A stretch of 49,793 bases of DNA, from positions 1-49,793 of the forward strand of contig CAMHLV010000013.1 of assembly GCA_946186115.1 (NCBI GenBank), in the 5' to 3' direction. Shown piece after piece: positions 7,722 through 15,729 of the stretch. The notes under the pieces are model-generated. The model was not told the origin of the DNA. It made no database searches and saw nothing but the letters and a program-made list of their open reading frames with translations. The stretch is from an uncultured Prevotella sp. Its GTDB lineage: Bacteria; Bacteroidota; Bacteroidia; Bacteroidales; Bacteroidaceae. The first letter of the stretch is position 1; the number at the start of each line of letters is the position of its first letter. The position numbers were made by a program, and so were the translations under genes.

Positions 7722-8969
7722 ATGAACTACGAAGAACTATTGGCCTCCCGCAAAGAGGGCAGGCAGCGCAAAACGCGGCTGCCGATAGGCGACTACTACC
7801 GTGAACAGGTGGATGGCAAATGGCGAGGTGTTGTGGATATTCTGCCAGCACTCAACAGCAACATTGCTTTTTCTAAGGCACTGGCTAAGGAGTGTGAACA
7901 GAACACGACCTTGCGCAACAAGCATCTCTTGCATTTCTCGCCGATAGTTGAAGATGGCGAGGTAAGGAGACTGGAACTAGAGCCAGGTAATTATCTCACT
8001 TTCGAGCAGCTGCTGATAGATAATCCTGCCATTGTGGCCCAGAAGGATTTTATTGACAACGTATTGGCACAATTGGTAGAAGTGACGACAGTGCTTCACA
8101 AACGGGGCATTCGCCACATCTGCTATTCTCCACGCACTGTATTTGCCCGAAAGGGTGATAATAGTGTGCTGTTGATGTCGCACGGCTCATATTATCAGGG
8201 TGTCAGCGACCAGCACGAATTCTATGGCGACGATGCCGCTTTTGTCGCTCCCGAGGTTCTGTCGAATGGTTCTGTCGATGACCGTTGCGATGTATATAGT
8301 ATAGGTAAGTTTATGCAGTCGCTTCTCTCTGAATCCGACATTCCTTTGGAATATCGACAGGCACTGAAGAAGGCTGTAAGCCAGTATCCCGAAAGTCGCT
8401 TTGCCACACCCGAGGATATGCTCAAAGCTGTGCGCCAGCGTCGCAGTCTGTTCCATTCCGCTCTGGTGTTCCTTTCTGCTTTGGCCATTGCGGCAGTGTG
8501 CGTCTTCGCATATTTTGAATTGTTCCCCGAGTCTCATCCCGTTGAGTTCGTGAAGCCGGCTCCCCGCCAACCACTTGACGACTTGCTTGACGATGGCATC
8601 ACCCTTGAGGAATTGGGGTTGGGACCACAGGATTCGGTATATACCGACAGCATGCCTACCAACCGCGACTATGAGGCAAAGGCTGAAGAGATATTCCGCA
8701 AGAGATACGAGCAGGAGGCCGACCGCATACTCTCTAAGATTTACAACCAGTCGCACATGAGTAATAGTGAGAAGCAATTTGTGTCTGAGAGTGAGAATAC
8801 CGTCAAGGAATTGCTGGAGTTGCAGAATTCCATGGCAGGTGAGTCGGGCATCTCTCACGACCGTGCTCAAGTAATAGCTTCGCAGATTATTGACCGCATA
8901 ACCGAGCATAAGAAGAAGGAGATGGGCACATCAAACAGCCGGTCGGTCAATCTTCCAAAAAGAAAGTAA
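7722..8969 (+). CDS. Membrane-anchored protein-kinase-like (pseudokinase) protein
   Basis: A 415-aa protein with three parts. Residues 1 to about 235 resemble a protein kinase fold. VLHKRGIRHICYSPRTVFARK occupies the catalytic-loop position but lacks the catalytic Asp of HRD. The DFG position reads MSHGSY. FVAPEVLSNG (APE motif) and DDRCDVYSIGKFMQSLL (subdomain IX Asp) are retained. No glycine-rich loop is visible. One membrane segment follows (about residues 243-266), then an acidic, probably periplasmic C-terminal region rich in Glu, Ser and Lys with helical potential. The start is chosen from the promoter at 7669-7700 and the lack of conserved sequence upstream. DUF4494 and yggS-like genes follow within 25 bases each. 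A signalling or scaffold role is likely; catalysis is doubtful. Confidence 0.75.
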   Translation: MNYEELLASRKEGRQRKTRLPIGDYYREQVDGKWRGVVDILPALNSNIAFSKALAKECEQNTTLRNKHLLHFSPIVEDGEVRRLELEPGNYLTFEQLLIDNPAIVAQKDFIDNVLAQLVEVTTVLHKRGIRHICYSPRTVFARKGDNSVLLMSHGSYYQGVSDQHEFYGDDAAFVAPEVLSNGSVDDRCDVYSIGKFMQSLLSESDIPLEYRQALKKAVSQYPESRFATPEDMLKAVRQRRSLFHSALVFLSALAIAAVCVFAYFELFPESHPVEFVKPAPRQPLDDLLDDGITLEELGLGPQDSVYTDSMPTNRDYEAKAEEIFRKRYEQEADRILSKIYNQSHMSNSEKQFVSESENTVKELLELQNSMAGESGISHDRAQVIASQIIDRITEHKKKEMGTSNSRSVNLPKRK

Positions 8970-8991
8970 GAATCAATAAATATATAGAATT

Positions 8992-9456
8992 ATGATGAGA
9001 TCAAGAACAGCCATTTGGTTTGAGTGCAAGATAGCCTACGAAAAAGTTATGGAGGACGGCTTGCAGAAGAAAGTAACAGAGAACTATGTCGTCGATGCCC
9101 TCTCGTTCACTGAGGCCGAGAAGCGCATCATGGAAGAGATGTCGTCGTATATCAGCGGTGAGTTTACCATTAAGGATATTAAGATAGCTCCCTATAAGGA
9201 GATTTTCTTCTCCGACGAGGAGATGGCCGACCGCTGGTATAAAGCCAAGCTCCAGTTTATCACTATCGACGAGAAGACCGAGAAGGAGAAGCGTTCTAAT
9301 GTCAATTATCTGGTTCAGGCCGGAACGCTGAGAGGTGCCGTGGGTAATGTAGAGAGCGTGATGGGTACTACTATGATTGACTACGTCATTGCCTCTGTTT
9401 CTGAAACCACTTTGATGGATGTCTTCGAGTACGGAAAAGGTAAAAGTGAAGAGTGA
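8992..9456 (+). CDS. DUF4494 domain protein
   Basis: A 154-aa soluble protein of the Bacteroidetes-restricted DUF4494 family. It starts MMRSRTAIWFECKIAYEKVM and shows the conserved ALSFTEAEKRIMEEMSSYIS, IKDIKIAPYKEIFFSDEE and WYKAKLQFITIDEKTEKEKR blocks. It has no signal peptide, membrane segment or recognisable catalytic motif. The ATG at 8992 is followed by another one codon later; either could be used. It sits 22 bases after the pseudokinase gene and 25 bases before the yggS-like gene, so it is co-transcribed. Function is unknown; the conserved neighbourhood suggests a housekeeping or stress role. Confidence 0.85.
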   Translation: MMRSRTAIWFECKIAYEKVMEDGLQKKVTENYVVDALSFTEAEKRIMEEMSSYISGEFTIKDIKIAPYKEIFFSDEEMADRWYKAKLQFITIDEKTEKEKRSNVNYLVQAGTLRGAVGNVESVMGTTMIDYVIASVSETTLMDVFEYGKGKSEE

Positions 9457-9481
9457 TAAGTGAATAATTTGCTTCCGCTGT

Positions 9482-10153
9482 ATGTACGACGTAAAAAGTA
9501 ATCTCAAGCAAGTGCTTGCCAATCTGCCAGAGGGTGTCCGTCTGGTGGCTATCAGCAAGTATCACCCCAACGAGTACATTGAGGCTGCCTATGCTGAGGG
9601 CCAGCGTATCTTCGGCGAGAGTCACGAACAGGAATTGCGTGGTAAGCACGCCACTCTGCCCAAGGATATAGAGTGGCATTTCATCGGTCATCTTCAGACG
9701 AATAAGGTGAAGTATATAGCACCTTATGTGACCATGATTGAGGCTGTTGACTCTTTAAAGCTTTTAAAAGAGATTGACCGTCAAGCCGCTAAGAATGAAC
9801 GTGTTATTGATGTTCTTCTGGAACTGCACATCGCCGAGGAGGAGACAAAATACGGACTCACCCCTGATGCCTTGCGAAGCCTGTTGGCCGATGGCGAATG
9901 GCGCGAGTTGAAACATGTGCGTATCTGTGGTCTGATGATGATGGCCTCGTATGTTGACGACGAGCAGCAGATACGTTCTGAGTTCCAGATAGCCCACAGT
10001 CTTTTCGATGAGGTGAAGGCTGGTTGGTTCGCCGACTGCGACTATTTCTGTGAGCGCTCGTGGGGTATGAGTCACGACTATCTGTTAGCGGTCGAGGAGG
10101 GTAGTACTATGGTGCGCATCGGCACTACTATCTTCGGTCCGAGGGTATATTAG
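9482..10153 (+). CDS. yggS: YggS/PROSC family pyridoxal-phosphate-binding protein
   Basis: A 223-aa single-domain alanine-racemase-fold protein that binds PLP and keeps B6 and amino-acid pools in balance. The PLP-binding Lys is in RLVAISKYHPNEY (about residue 25). Other family blocks are GQRIFGESHEQEL, WHFIGHLQTNKVKYI, ICGLMMMASYVDDEQQIRSE and SWGMSHDYLLAVEEGSTMVR followed by IGTTIFGPR at the C-terminus. It is the last gene of the pseudokinase operon. Its stop codon overlaps that of the convergent prmA gene, leaving no room for a terminator between them. Confidence 0.94.
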   Translation: MYDVKSNLKQVLANLPEGVRLVAISKYHPNEYIEAAYAEGQRIFGESHEQELRGKHATLPKDIEWHFIGHLQTNKVKYIAPYVTMIEAVDSLKLLKEIDRQAAKNERVIDVLLELHIAEEETKYGLTPDALRSLLADGEWRELKHVRICGLMMMASYVDDEQQIRSEFQIAHSLFDEVKAGWFADCDYFCERSWGMSHDYLLAVEEGSTMVRIGTTIFGPRVY

Positions 10154-11028
10154 TCGTTCTTTACGAATATCAGGCATGACCAGTCGCCGTCATTGCGGCT
10201 TTGCTGCATGCTGAGTCCCAATGTCTGTGCCTTGCTTTCCAGCAGGGCACAGTCTTCTTTATAGAATCCGCTGAGAATCAGCGTAGCCTTAGGTGCCATT
10301 ACGCTTACCATCCGCTGCATGTCGTTCAGCAGTATGTTACGGTTGATATTTGCCATTATCATATTGAAGTGCTCTGTCAGGGAGTCGAGTATGGTAGCAT
10401 CGCCGTGCATTATCGTCATTCTCTCATCCACCATATTGATGACAGCATTGTGGCGGGTATTATCAACGCTCCATTCGTCGATGTCGTATGCTGTGCATGC
10501 CGTAGCTCCCAGTTTCAGTGCGCAGATGCCCAGTATTCCCGTTCCGCAACCGCAGTCGAGAACGTTTAGTGGAGAACTGTCAGAGGTGAGAGAAGAAATG
10601 TTGAGGTCGAGCAGTGTTGCGCATATCATTCTCGTGGTCTCGTGTGTCCCCGTCCCGAATGCTAGATGAGCATCTATCTCAATTTCCAAAGCTGGAGTAG
10701 TTTCTTCTGGCTTGTGTCTGCCGTCGTGAATCACCAGTTTGTCACCAATCACTATGGGTTGGAAACCCTCTTGCTCCCACTGTTCGTTCCAGTCGCGGTT
10801 TTCTGCCTCGCTGATGTCGTATGAGATTTTTGTGCCGTAGAAGGGGAAATTCTCTATGGCTTCGTCTAATGCCTGACGGTCGAACAGTGTTTGCTGCACA
10901 TATCCTGTTATACCGTCACCGTTGTCTTCAAAGGTTTCGAACCCTGCTTCTGCCGACATTGCCGACAATACGTCTGCTGCATCGGGAGTGTATGGTGTGA
11001 TGATGAATTTTACTTCGTAATATTTCAT
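10150..11028 (-). CDS. prmA: Ribosomal protein L11 methyltransferase PrmA
   Basis: A 292-aa SAM-dependent methyltransferase that trimethylates ribosomal protein L11. The SAM-binding motif I is LDCGCGTGILGICALKLGA, followed by AYDIDEWSVDN, MTIMHGDATIL and MANINRNILLND, all typical of PrmA. LAFGTGTHETTRM precedes the SAM site as in the family. Between this and motif I lies a low-complexity stretch, NISSLTSDSSPLN, encoded by a pyrimidine-rich repeat-like DNA (10571-10597) that looks inserted. The stop overlaps the stop of the yggS-like gene on the other strand. A TAATTTTG -7 box lies about 20 bases before the start. Confidence 0.95.
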   Translation of the reverse strand: MKYYEVKFIITPYTPDAADVLSAMSAEAGFETFEDNGDGITGYVQQTLFDRQALDEAIENFPFYGTKISYDISEAENRDWNEQWEQEGFQPIVIGDKLVIHDGRHKPEETTPALEIEIDAHLAFGTGTHETTRMICATLLDLNISSLTSDSSPLNVLDCGCGTGILGICALKLGATACTAYDIDEWSVDNTRHNAVINMVDERMTIMHGDATILDSLTEHFNMIMANINRNILLNDMQRMVSVMAPKATLILSGFYKEDCALLESKAQTLGLSMQQSRNDGDWSCLIFVKND

Positions 11029-11048
11029 AGACTGTTAAATTTAGACTG

Positions 11049-11056
11049 CAAAATTA
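11049..11056 (-). promoter_or_regulatory. -7 box of prmA
   Basis: The minus strand reads TAATTTTG, an exact -7 match, 20 bases before the prmA ATG. The divergent -7 box for the next gene is at 11122-11129. Between them GGAAAAACC and its complement form a loose inverted repeat. Confidence 0.6.
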
Positions 11057-11121
11057 CAAAAAATAGGGAAAAACCTATCCGTTCTTAGGGTTTTTCCTTA
11101 AATTTGCAGTGAAATAAGTTG

Positions 11122-11129
11122 TATTTTTG
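11122..11129 (+). promoter_or_regulatory. -7 box of the Trp/Tyr-rich protein gene
   Basis: TATTTTTG matches TAnnTTTG, 45 bases before the ATG at 11175. A TTTG at 11103-11106 is only 15 bases away, shorter than usual. Confidence 0.6.
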
Positions 11130-11174
11130 CAACGTGAACCCTTGTAAGGGGTAGAAGTTAAAAGGTAATAAAGA

Positions 11175-12029
11175 ATGAGTGGTATGAAAAAAATGAGATT
11201 AATTAGCGCGGTATTAGGGATAGGAAAGAAGGTTTTACCTTTTTGCCTTTTTGCCTTTTTACCTTTAAGCCTGATGGCACAGGACGATGATATGTACTTC
11301 GTTCCGTCGAAGGAGAATGTGGCCAAGGAAGCCAAGACGTATGGAATGCCAAGAAATACATACTATTCTGGTTCGCAGCGAAGCGTTGACGAATATAACC
11401 GCCGTGGTATGTCGAGCTTGACACCCATCGACTCTGCAGGCAATGACATTATTGATTTCTCGGCAGTGCGTGGTGTGTATCCTGACTCTACTTATACAGA
11501 TCAGGCCGACAACGATTATCAGTTGACCCGCAAGATGAGCCGCTTCGACGATTATACACCCAGTGAGGCTTATTGGGATGGATATCGCGACGGTCGCTGG
11601 TCATCACCGTGGTATCACAGCTGGTATAGTTGGTACGACTACGACCCATGGTATTGGGATACATGGTATTGGGGCCGTCCATGGCGCTGGAACAGTCCAT
11701 GGTATTGGAACAGTCCATGGTATTGGGGTTACAACAGATACTGGGGAGGCCCGTTGTACGGCGGACCGCACTGGCATGGCGGAGGACATCACTCTACCGG
11801 TCGTCCTACCAATCACAGGCCGAGACTCAATGGCAGCAACTATGGCGGATATCGTGACAACTCTTCACGTCCCATCAGAAATACCAACTACAATCCTTCG
11901 TCGTTTGGAGGTAGCCGTTCGTCAGGTTCTGGTTCATCGTTCGGTGGTGGACACAGCAGCGGCGGTGGCGGTTCTTTCGGTGGCGGACGTTCAGCCTCTG
12001 GTGGCCGCTCATTCGGTGGCCGTAAATAA
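11175..12029 (+). CDS. Secreted Trp/Tyr- and Gly/Ser-rich protein of unknown function
   Basis: A 284-aa protein that I do not recognise. After a signal peptide (hydrophobic segment VLPFCLFAFLPLSLMA, cleavage probably at MAQ) comes a polar region of about 110 residues. Residues about 140-195 are extremely rich in Trp and Tyr, with WYW, SPWYW and NSPWYWNSPWYWGYN repeats. The C-terminal 80 residues are Gly/Ser/Arg-rich (SSFGGGHSSGGGGSFGGG type). The Trp/Tyr block is encoded by near-identical 18-base DNA repeats with CCATGGTATTGG cores. The start could be 11175 or the second Met at 11184 (MKK), the latter giving a more typical signal peptide. It is 29 bases ahead of an outer-membrane porin gene. 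A surface or envelope role is likely, but this is inference. Confidence 0.7.
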   Translation: MSGMKKMRLISAVLGIGKKVLPFCLFAFLPLSLMAQDDDMYFVPSKENVAKEAKTYGMPRNTYYSGSQRSVDEYNRRGMSSLTPIDSAGNDIIDFSAVRGVYPDSTYTDQADNDYQLTRKMSRFDDYTPSEAYWDGYRDGRWSSPWYHSWYSWYDYDPWYWDTWYWGRPWRWNSPWYWNSPWYWGYNRYWGGPLYGGPHWHGGGHHSTGRPTNHRPRLNGSNYGGYRDNSSRPIRNTNYNPSSFGGSRSSGSGSSFGGGHSSGGGGSFGGGRSASGGRSFGGRK

Positions 12030-12058
12030 CAGATGTATTATTTCGACTAACATACTTA

Positions 12059-13615
12059 ATGAATATGAAGAAGATATTTTTATTCGGTTTCGTGACCTTT
12101 GTTGCTATGCAGGCTCAGGCACAGGACAACATAAATCTTGATACTTACATCGGTGCCCAGTTGGCTACTGAAGACCTTAACGGTACAGCACGCTACGTGG
12201 GTATGGGTGGTGCCCTTGAGGCCTTAGGTGCCGACATTACCACTATGGCTTCTAATCCCGCCGGCATAGGCCTCTTCCGCCATAATGAGGTGTCGGGCTC
12301 GTTCGGCCTCGTGATGCAGCAAGACGGCAAGTCGTTCCAGGACGGCAGCAAGACCAATGCCTCCTTCGACCAGTTAGGCATCGTGCTTTCTTCGCGCACA
12401 GGCCGTAACAGCTATCTCAACTTCGGCTTCAACTTCCATAAGAGCCGCAACTTTGACTATGTGCTCTCGGCTGCCGACAAGGCTATCAACGGCTCGTCGC
12501 AGAACCGTCAGACTACTATCAAGGGAGTGCGTGGTGACCTTGATACCTATTGGGGTGAGAGTCAGATTGACTACCTATATTATAATATGATAGAAGAGCC
12601 CGATCACTCGCTTTCTACCGTCGATGCCAAAGAGTATGAATTCGACCGTGCCCATACGGGATATATCGGCGAGTATGACTTCAACCTCAGCGGAAACATC
12701 AACAACCGAGTCTTCTTAGGACTTACCGTCGGTGTCAAGGATGTGCATTACAGCGCCTACAGCGAATACTTCGAACTGCTGAACTCTATCACTACTCCCT
12801 CGCTCACCAGTGTGCTGATTACCGACGACCACCATATCACGGGAACTGGATTCGACGTCAAGGCTGGTGTGATATTCCGTCCTGTCGAGGAGTCACCGTT
12901 CCGTCTGGGACTTAGTGTGTCAACTCCGACATTCTATAGACTCAAAACTAGCAATACAACACGTATTGGCGATGTCGCCCAGATGGGTTACGATGCTAAG
13001 TTTGCCTTCTATACCCCATGGAAGTTCGGACTCAGTGCCGGACACACCATCGGTCGTGAAGTGGCATTAGGTGTCAGTTATGAGCTGGCCGACTATTCTA
13101 CCAATGATATGCGTGCCATTACCGAATACAACTACGACGAGTGGAGCGGCTACGGCGGCTACGAGAGTTGCAGTGACCCCGTGATGAAACGCCATACCGA
13201 GAAGACTCTCAAGACCGTCTCAACGCTTAAGTTGGGTGCTGAATACAAGCCAGATTCCAAACTGGCTATTCGACTGGGCTACAACTATGTGTCACCCATG
13301 TATGAAGAGAATGGAGTGCGCGACCAGACTCTCAATTCGCCTGGTACCTACATGGCCTCTTCTACCGACTATACCAATTGGAAGGCTACCCATCGTGTTA
13401 TGGCCGGAGCAGGATTTACATTCGATAATCTCCGTCTTGATGTGGCATATCAGTGCTCACTGCGCAATGGCGACTTCTATCCCTTCATGAATGGTCTCTC
13501 GGCTCAGTACTATGATGCTGACAATAAGTTGCAGACGCTGACCAATGAGTGCCGTGGAATTAGTGTCAAGGATAACCGTCACCAGTTGCTTTGCACACTG
13601 ACATATTCTTTCTGA
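12059..13615 (+). CDS. OmpP1/FadL-family outer-membrane transport protein
   Basis: A 518-aa outer-membrane beta-barrel. The signal peptide MNMKKIFLFGFVTFVAMQAQ ends at AQA, and the mature N-terminus contains TARYVGMGGALEALGADITT followed by MASNPAGIGLFRHNE, the hatch-domain signature of FadL-like proteins (often annotated as hemin receptor in Bacteroidetes). Many alternating aromatic beta strands follow, and the C-terminus ends LLCTLTYSF, with the final Phe expected of barrel proteins. Such proteins move hydrophobic compounds across the outer membrane; the substrate here is not known. It follows the Trp/Tyr-rich gene by 29 bases, and a perfect hairpin at 13640-13677 ends the unit. Confidence 0.88.
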   Translation: MNMKKIFLFGFVTFVAMQAQAQDNINLDTYIGAQLATEDLNGTARYVGMGGALEALGADITTMASNPAGIGLFRHNEVSGSFGLVMQQDGKSFQDGSKTNASFDQLGIVLSSRTGRNSYLNFGFNFHKSRNFDYVLSAADKAINGSSQNRQTTIKGVRGDLDTYWGESQIDYLYYNMIEEPDHSLSTVDAKEYEFDRAHTGYIGEYDFNLSGNINNRVFLGLTVGVKDVHYSAYSEYFELLNSITTPSLTSVLITDDHHITGTGFDVKAGVIFRPVEESPFRLGLSVSTPTFYRLKTSNTTRIGDVAQMGYDAKFAFYTPWKFGLSAGHTIGREVALGVSYELADYSTNDMRAITEYNYDEWSGYGGYESCSDPVMKRHTEKTLKTVSTLKLGAEYKPDSKLAIRLGYNYVSPMYEENGVRDQTLNSPGTYMASSTDYTNWKATHRVMAGAGFTFDNLRLDVAYQCSLRNGDFYPFMNGLSAQYYDADNKLQTLTNECRGISVKDNRHQLLCTLTYSF

Positions 13616-13639
13616 TACTTCTTTGGGATTATTAATATA

Positions 13640-13677
13640 GAAAACGCAAAATAAGTTTCGATTTATTTTGCGTTTTC
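13640..13677 (+). terminator. Perfect 15-bp hairpin, possible terminator
   Basis: Arms GAAAACGCAAAATAA and its exact complement enclose the 8-base loop GTTTCGAT. It begins 24 bases after the porin stop codon. The stem is AT-rich and is not followed by a long T run, so termination strength is uncertain. Confidence 0.6.
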
Positions 13678-13782
13678 TCACTTATTCGTACCTCTGATTT
13701 CATCTAAGGTACTTGCGTTCGAAAGAAAAAGAAAAAAAATATCTTTTTTATTTTTTTCTTTGCTCACTTATTCGTACCTTTG
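13677..13782 (+). promoter_or_regulatory. 20-bp direct repeat containing -7-like boxes before the DUF4348 gene
   Basis: CTCACTTATTCGTACCTCTG (13677-13696) and CTCACTTATTCGTACCTTTG (13763-13782) differ by one base and lie 86 bases apart. The second contains a consensus TACCTTTG and is 19 bases before the ATG at 13802; the first has the near-match TACCTCTG. The space between is A/T-rich. Confidence 0.65.
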
Positions 13783-13801
13783 CCGAGATTTTACGAGAGT
13801 G

Positions 13802-14659
13802 ATGCATTCCATGAAACGTTATCTGGTAGTTATTCTCTGTCTCCCGCTAATGATAGCCTGCGGAGGCAACAAGGCCGGTCAGGTGCAAGACGAGACGCCT
13901 GATGATACTACGGCCGTGACCGACTCAGCATCGGCTGACTCTCTCGCTAACGGACTTGCCGACCCCTTGGCCGACATTCCTATGCCTAAGGCTGCCGACG
14001 AACTGTTCGACGATTTCATCTTTAATTTTGCTGCCAACAAGAATCTGCAGCGCGAGCGTATCCTCTTCCCTTTGAAGAAGATCAATGGCGACAAGGTAGA
14101 GACTGTTGACAAAGAGCACTGGAAGATAGAGCGCTACTTTATGCGCCAAGATTATTACACGTTGCTCTTCGATAATGAGCGGCAGATGGAGATTGTGAAG
14201 GACACGTCGGTAAACCATGCCGTGGTCGAGATGATTTACTTCAATACCGGTGCCGTCATCCAGCATGTCTTCGACCGCTTGCGTGGTGCCTGGATGCTGA
14301 CTTCAGTGCAGACTATTCCTATCAGTAATTCGGCCAATGCATCGTTCCTCTCCTTCTATCATCATTTTGCCACTGACCCCGCTTTCCAGCAGGAGAGCCT
14401 CAGCTCATCTATCCGTTTCGAAGGGCCTGACCCCGACGATGATTTTGCCCGCATGGATGGCGTCATTACTCCCGATACATGGGAGGCTTTTGCCCCAGAA
14501 CTGCCAAAGAGAATGATTTTCAATATCATCTATGGTCAGCCGCGCCCCGAGGGTAACAGCAAGCTCTTCGTGCTGCGAGGCATTGCCAACGGACTTGAAC
14601 TCGAACTGACCTTCAAGCGCACAGACGGAAAGTGGAGGTTGACAAAGATGACTACTTAA
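13802..14659 (+). CDS. DUF4348 lipoprotein
   Basis: A 285-aa lipoprotein. The signal segment MKRYLVVILCLPLMIACGGN ends in a lipobox with Cys at about residue 20. A Thr/Asp/Ser-rich linker (DETPDDTTAVTDSASADS) follows, then a globular domain of about 220 residues typical of the Bacteroidetes DUF4348 family (ADELFDDFIFNFAANKNLQR, IERYFMRQDYYTLLFDNERQ, FLSFYHHFATDPAFQQESLS). The start could be the ATG at 13802 (just after the promoter) or 13811, which gives the cleaner signal peptide MKRYLV. It is 16 bases upstream of murB. Function unknown; location is probably the periplasmic face of a membrane. Confidence 0.85.
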   Translation: MHSMKRYLVVILCLPLMIACGGNKAGQVQDETPDDTTAVTDSASADSLANGLADPLADIPMPKAADELFDDFIFNFAANKNLQRERILFPLKKINGDKVETVDKEHWKIERYFMRQDYYTLLFDNERQMEIVKDTSVNHAVVEMIYFNTGAVIQHVFDRLRGAWMLTSVQTIPISNSANASFLSFYHHFATDPAFQQESLSSSIRFEGPDPDDDFARMDGVITPDTWEAFAPELPKRMIFNIIYGQPRPEGNSKLFVLRGIANGLELELTFKRTDGKWRLTKMTT

Positions 14660-14675
14660 GAACCGGAGATACACC

Positions 14676-15677
14676 ATGACAGACTTGTGCGACTACAGCC
14701 TTAGAGAGCATAATACATTTGGCATTGACGCCAAGTGCAGCCGTTTTCTTGAATATACTACAGACGACGAGGCCCACCAGATAGCCCAGATCCTTTCAGC
14801 CAGTCATCAGCCCTTCATCATCATCGGTGGAGGGAGCAATCTGCTGCTAACCCGCGACTTCGAAGGCATAGTAGTCCACTCTGCCATTATGGGCTATGAG
14901 ATTGATGGCAGCACTATGCGTTGTGGCAGTGGCATGTTGTGGGATGATGTGGTAAGCGTCAGTCTGAACCACGGCCTCTATGGTGGCGAGAACCTCTCGA
15001 TAATTCCTGGTGATGTCGGGGCAAGTGCCGTGCAGAATATCGGAGCCTATGGGGTAGAGGTCAAAGACCTTATTGTCGGTGTTGAGGCTGTCGAGATAGC
15101 CACTGGTCGCCAGTGCAGCTTCAGTAATGCTGAGTGTTGCTATGCCTACCGTCAGAGTCGTTTCAAGAGTGAATGGAAGAACCGCTATCTCATCACACAT
15201 GTAAAATACCAGTTCTCTCCTACATTCACTCCTAATCTTGACTATGGCAACATACGCAGTGAATTAGAGCGCAGAGGCATCACCAAGCCTACTGCCATTC
15301 AACTGCGTGAAGCCATCATCGACATCCGCAATGCCAAGTTGCCCGATCCTAAAGTGACAGGTAATGCTGGCAGTTTCTTTATGAATCCCGTCGTCAGTCG
15401 CGAAGTGTATGAGTCGTTGGCAGCCAGCTATCAAGGCATGCCACACTATACCGTGGATAACGAACACGAGAAGATTCCTGCAGGGTGGATGATAGACCAG
15501 TGTGGCTGGAAGGGACGTTCTCTGGGGCGTGCCGGCGTTCACGACAAGCAGGCTCTTGTATTGGTCAACAGGGGGGGCGCCACCGGTCAGGAGATAGTCG
15601 CTTTGTGCTGTGCCATCCAACAGGATGTTAAACAACGTTTTGGCATTGACATTTATCCCGAAGTCAATGTTATCTGA
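14676..15677 (+). CDS. murB: UDP-N-acetylmuramate dehydrogenase MurB
   Basis: A 333-aa FAD enzyme that reduces UDP-GlcNAc-enolpyruvate to UDP-MurNAc for peptidoglycan. It begins with REHNTFGIDAKCSRFLEY. The FAD-binding GGGSNLLLTRDFEG is near residue 52, and PGDVGASAVQNIGAYGVEVK follows. YAYRQSRFKSEW carries the catalytic Arg, GNAGSFFMNPVV the catalytic Ser, and the C-terminal PEVNVI the conserved Glu. The length and the Y-x-Y-R-x-S motif place it in the E. coli-like type I group. It is co-transcribed with the DUF4348 lipoprotein gene upstream and the MBL hydrolase 52 bases downstream. Confidence 0.97.
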   Translation: MTDLCDYSLREHNTFGIDAKCSRFLEYTTDDEAHQIAQILSASHQPFIIIGGGSNLLLTRDFEGIVVHSAIMGYEIDGSTMRCGSGMLWDDVVSVSLNHGLYGGENLSIIPGDVGASAVQNIGAYGVEVKDLIVGVEAVEIATGRQCSFSNAECCYAYRQSRFKSEWKNRYLITHVKYQFSPTFTPNLDYGNIRSELERRGITKPTAIQLREAIIDIRNAKLPDPKVTGNAGSFFMNPVVSREVYESLAASYQGMPHYTVDNEHEKIPAGWMIDQCGWKGRSLGRAGVHDKQALVLVNRGGATGQEIVALCCAIQQDVKQRFGIDIYPEVNVI

Positions 15678-15729
15678 GTTAGATAGGTAGAAGACAGTAA
15701 AGTTAATAGGTTAAATAACAAAGAGAAAT

